From Bordetella sp. (lineage in GTDB: Bacteria; Pseudomonadota; Gammaproteobacteria; Burkholderiales; Burkholderiaceae_B), in NCBI GenBank assembly GCA_027450125.1, contig DAIDKG010000346.1, positions 1 to 7,143 on the forward strand: 7,143 bases of DNA. The letters are read 5' to 3'. Shown here piece after piece: positions 6,433-7,143 of the stretch (position 1 is the first letter of the stretch; each line of letters starts with the position of its first letter). The translations under genes and the position numbers were made by a program. The notes under the pieces were generated by a model. The model had not been told where the DNA came from, did not search any database, and saw only the letters and a list, made by a program, of their open reading frames with translations.

Positions 6433-6567
6433 TGCCCTGGACAGACTGAGAACGCAGAGATTCGACGCTTCGCCCGCCCCGTTGTGGGTATGCGGGCATG
6501 ACCCGGGGCCGCATCGCTGGCCAAGTTTTCAAACCTTCATCGTACAAACCTTCTGAGGAGCGCTCCC
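6421..6567 (+). promoter_or_regulatory. Upstream region of second acyl-CoA dehydrogenase
   Basis: 147 bp between the regulator 2 stop and the dehydrogenase start. A 9-bp direct repeat, CAAACCTTC, occurs at 6530-6538 and 6545-6553 (period 15), right before the GAGGAG SD site at 6555-6560. No good sigma-70 promoter pair and no terminator for the upstream gene were recognised. Cotranscription with regulator 2 or a separate activated promoter are both possible. Confidence 0.4.
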
Positions 6568-7143
6568 ATGCTGCCGCAATTGCACCGTCAACCCTGGATG
6601 GACAGCGACATCGAGACCTTTCGCGACCAGGTGCGCCGCTACATCGCCGCCGAGATGGCTCCGCACCTGCCCGCTTGGCGCGAACAGGGCTACGTCCCGC
6701 GCGAGACCTGGCGGCCCTTCGGCGAGATGGGGTTCATGCTGCCCGAAATGCCCGAAGCCTACGGCGGCACCGGGGCCAGCATTGCCTACCAGCTGGTGGT
6801 ACAGGATGAGTTGACCAGAGCGGAAATGCCCAACAACGTCCAGGTGAACAGCATCGCTGCGCACTACATCATGGACTACGGCACCGAGGAGCAGAAGCAG
6901 CGCTGGCTGCCCAAGCTGAGCAGCGGCGAGATGCTGCTCGGCATTGCGATGACCGAACCCGGCTGCGGGACGGACCTCAAGGCCATCGCCACCCGCGCGC
7001 GCCGTGATGGCGACCACTACGTGATCGACGGTGCCAAGACCTTCATCACCAACGGCTACACCTGCAATCTGCTGATTGTGGTCGCACGCACCGGCGAGGC
7101 GGGCAGCCGAGGCCTTTCGCTGATCGTGGTGGAGACCGAGAAC
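6568..7143 (+). CDS. Acyl-CoA dehydrogenase, N-terminal part (cut by window edge)
   Basis: The first 192 codons of an ordinary-class acyl-CoA dehydrogenase (family length about 380); the C-terminal domain with the catalytic base lies outside. It would oxidise an acyl-CoA at the alpha-beta bond, passing electrons to ETF. The N-terminal helical domain carries ETFRDQVRRYIAAEMAPHLP and MLPEMPEAYGGTGAS. The flavin-binding middle domain begins with GIAMTEPGCGTDLKAI (motif proper at 128-137) and FITNG (159-163). GAGGAG stands 7 nt before the ATG, a firm start. It is clearly different from the large dehydrogenase at 346-2127, so the cluster encodes at least two acyl-CoA oxidation steps or two chain-length or branching specificities. 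It follows the second araC-type gene on the same strand, and copy B of the structured repeat lies about 150 bp upstream. Confidence 0.94.
   Translation, partial: MLPQLHRQPWMDSDIETFRDQVRRYIAAEMAPHLPAWREQGYVPRETWRPFGEMGFMLPEMPEAYGGTGASIAYQLVVQDELTRAEMPNNVQVNSIAAHYIMDYGTEEQKQRWLPKLSSGEMLLGIAMTEPGCGTDLKAIATRARRDGDHYVIDGAKTFITNGYTCNLLIVVARTGEAGSRGLSLIVVETEN

Overview
The window is GC-rich, densely coded DNA that reads like a beta-proteobacterial (Burkholderiales, probably Comamonadaceae-like) catabolic cluster for CoA thioesters. That assignment rests on gene content, strong Shine-Dalgarno (SD) sites and the look of EtfB and the acyl-CoA dehydrogenases; no marker gene fixes the genus. Seven protein genes are present, two of them cut by the window edges. 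I see no RNA gene, insertion sequence or CRISPR array.

Layout from left to right. On the minus strand lie the start of etfB (positions 1-321, cut), a large 593-residue acyl-CoA dehydrogenase (346-2127) only 24 bp ahead of it, and a nitroreductase-family flavoprotein (2285-2986). All three point left. Next come a 294-bp divergent regulatory region, an AraC-type regulator with an OruR/VirS-like sensor domain on the plus strand (3281-4309), a convergent SDR oxidoreductase on the minus strand (4332-5102), a second divergent region, a second AraC-type regulator with a different, cupin-like sensor domain (5371-6420, plus) and the first 192 codons of a second, ordinary-sized acyl-CoA dehydrogenase (6568 onward, plus).

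How the genes may work together: the two acyl-CoA dehydrogenases would introduce alpha,beta double bonds into acyl-CoAs and pass electrons to the electron transfer flavoprotein. The SDR would oxidise or reduce a hydroxy/keto intermediate, and the two AraC proteins would switch the genes on in response to the substrate. The role of the nitroreductase-like protein is not evident. The substrate cannot be named from the sequence.

The most unusual signal is a roughly 95-bp element present twice in opposite orientation: at 3112-3206, between the nitroreductase and the first araC gene, and at 6338-6432, overlapping the end of the second araC gene and lying upstream of the second dehydrogenase. The 63-bp core is identical at 54 positions. 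It folds into three successive hairpins, and every difference falls in a loop or unpaired base or keeps (or extends) pairing, including two compensated T-A to C-G changes. Both copies lie about 150 bp upstream of a catabolic gene in the same relative orientation. A second oddity is that the nitroreductase and the large dehydrogenase share their first 12 codons at the DNA level (31 of 37 bases), as if one gene start had been copied onto the other.
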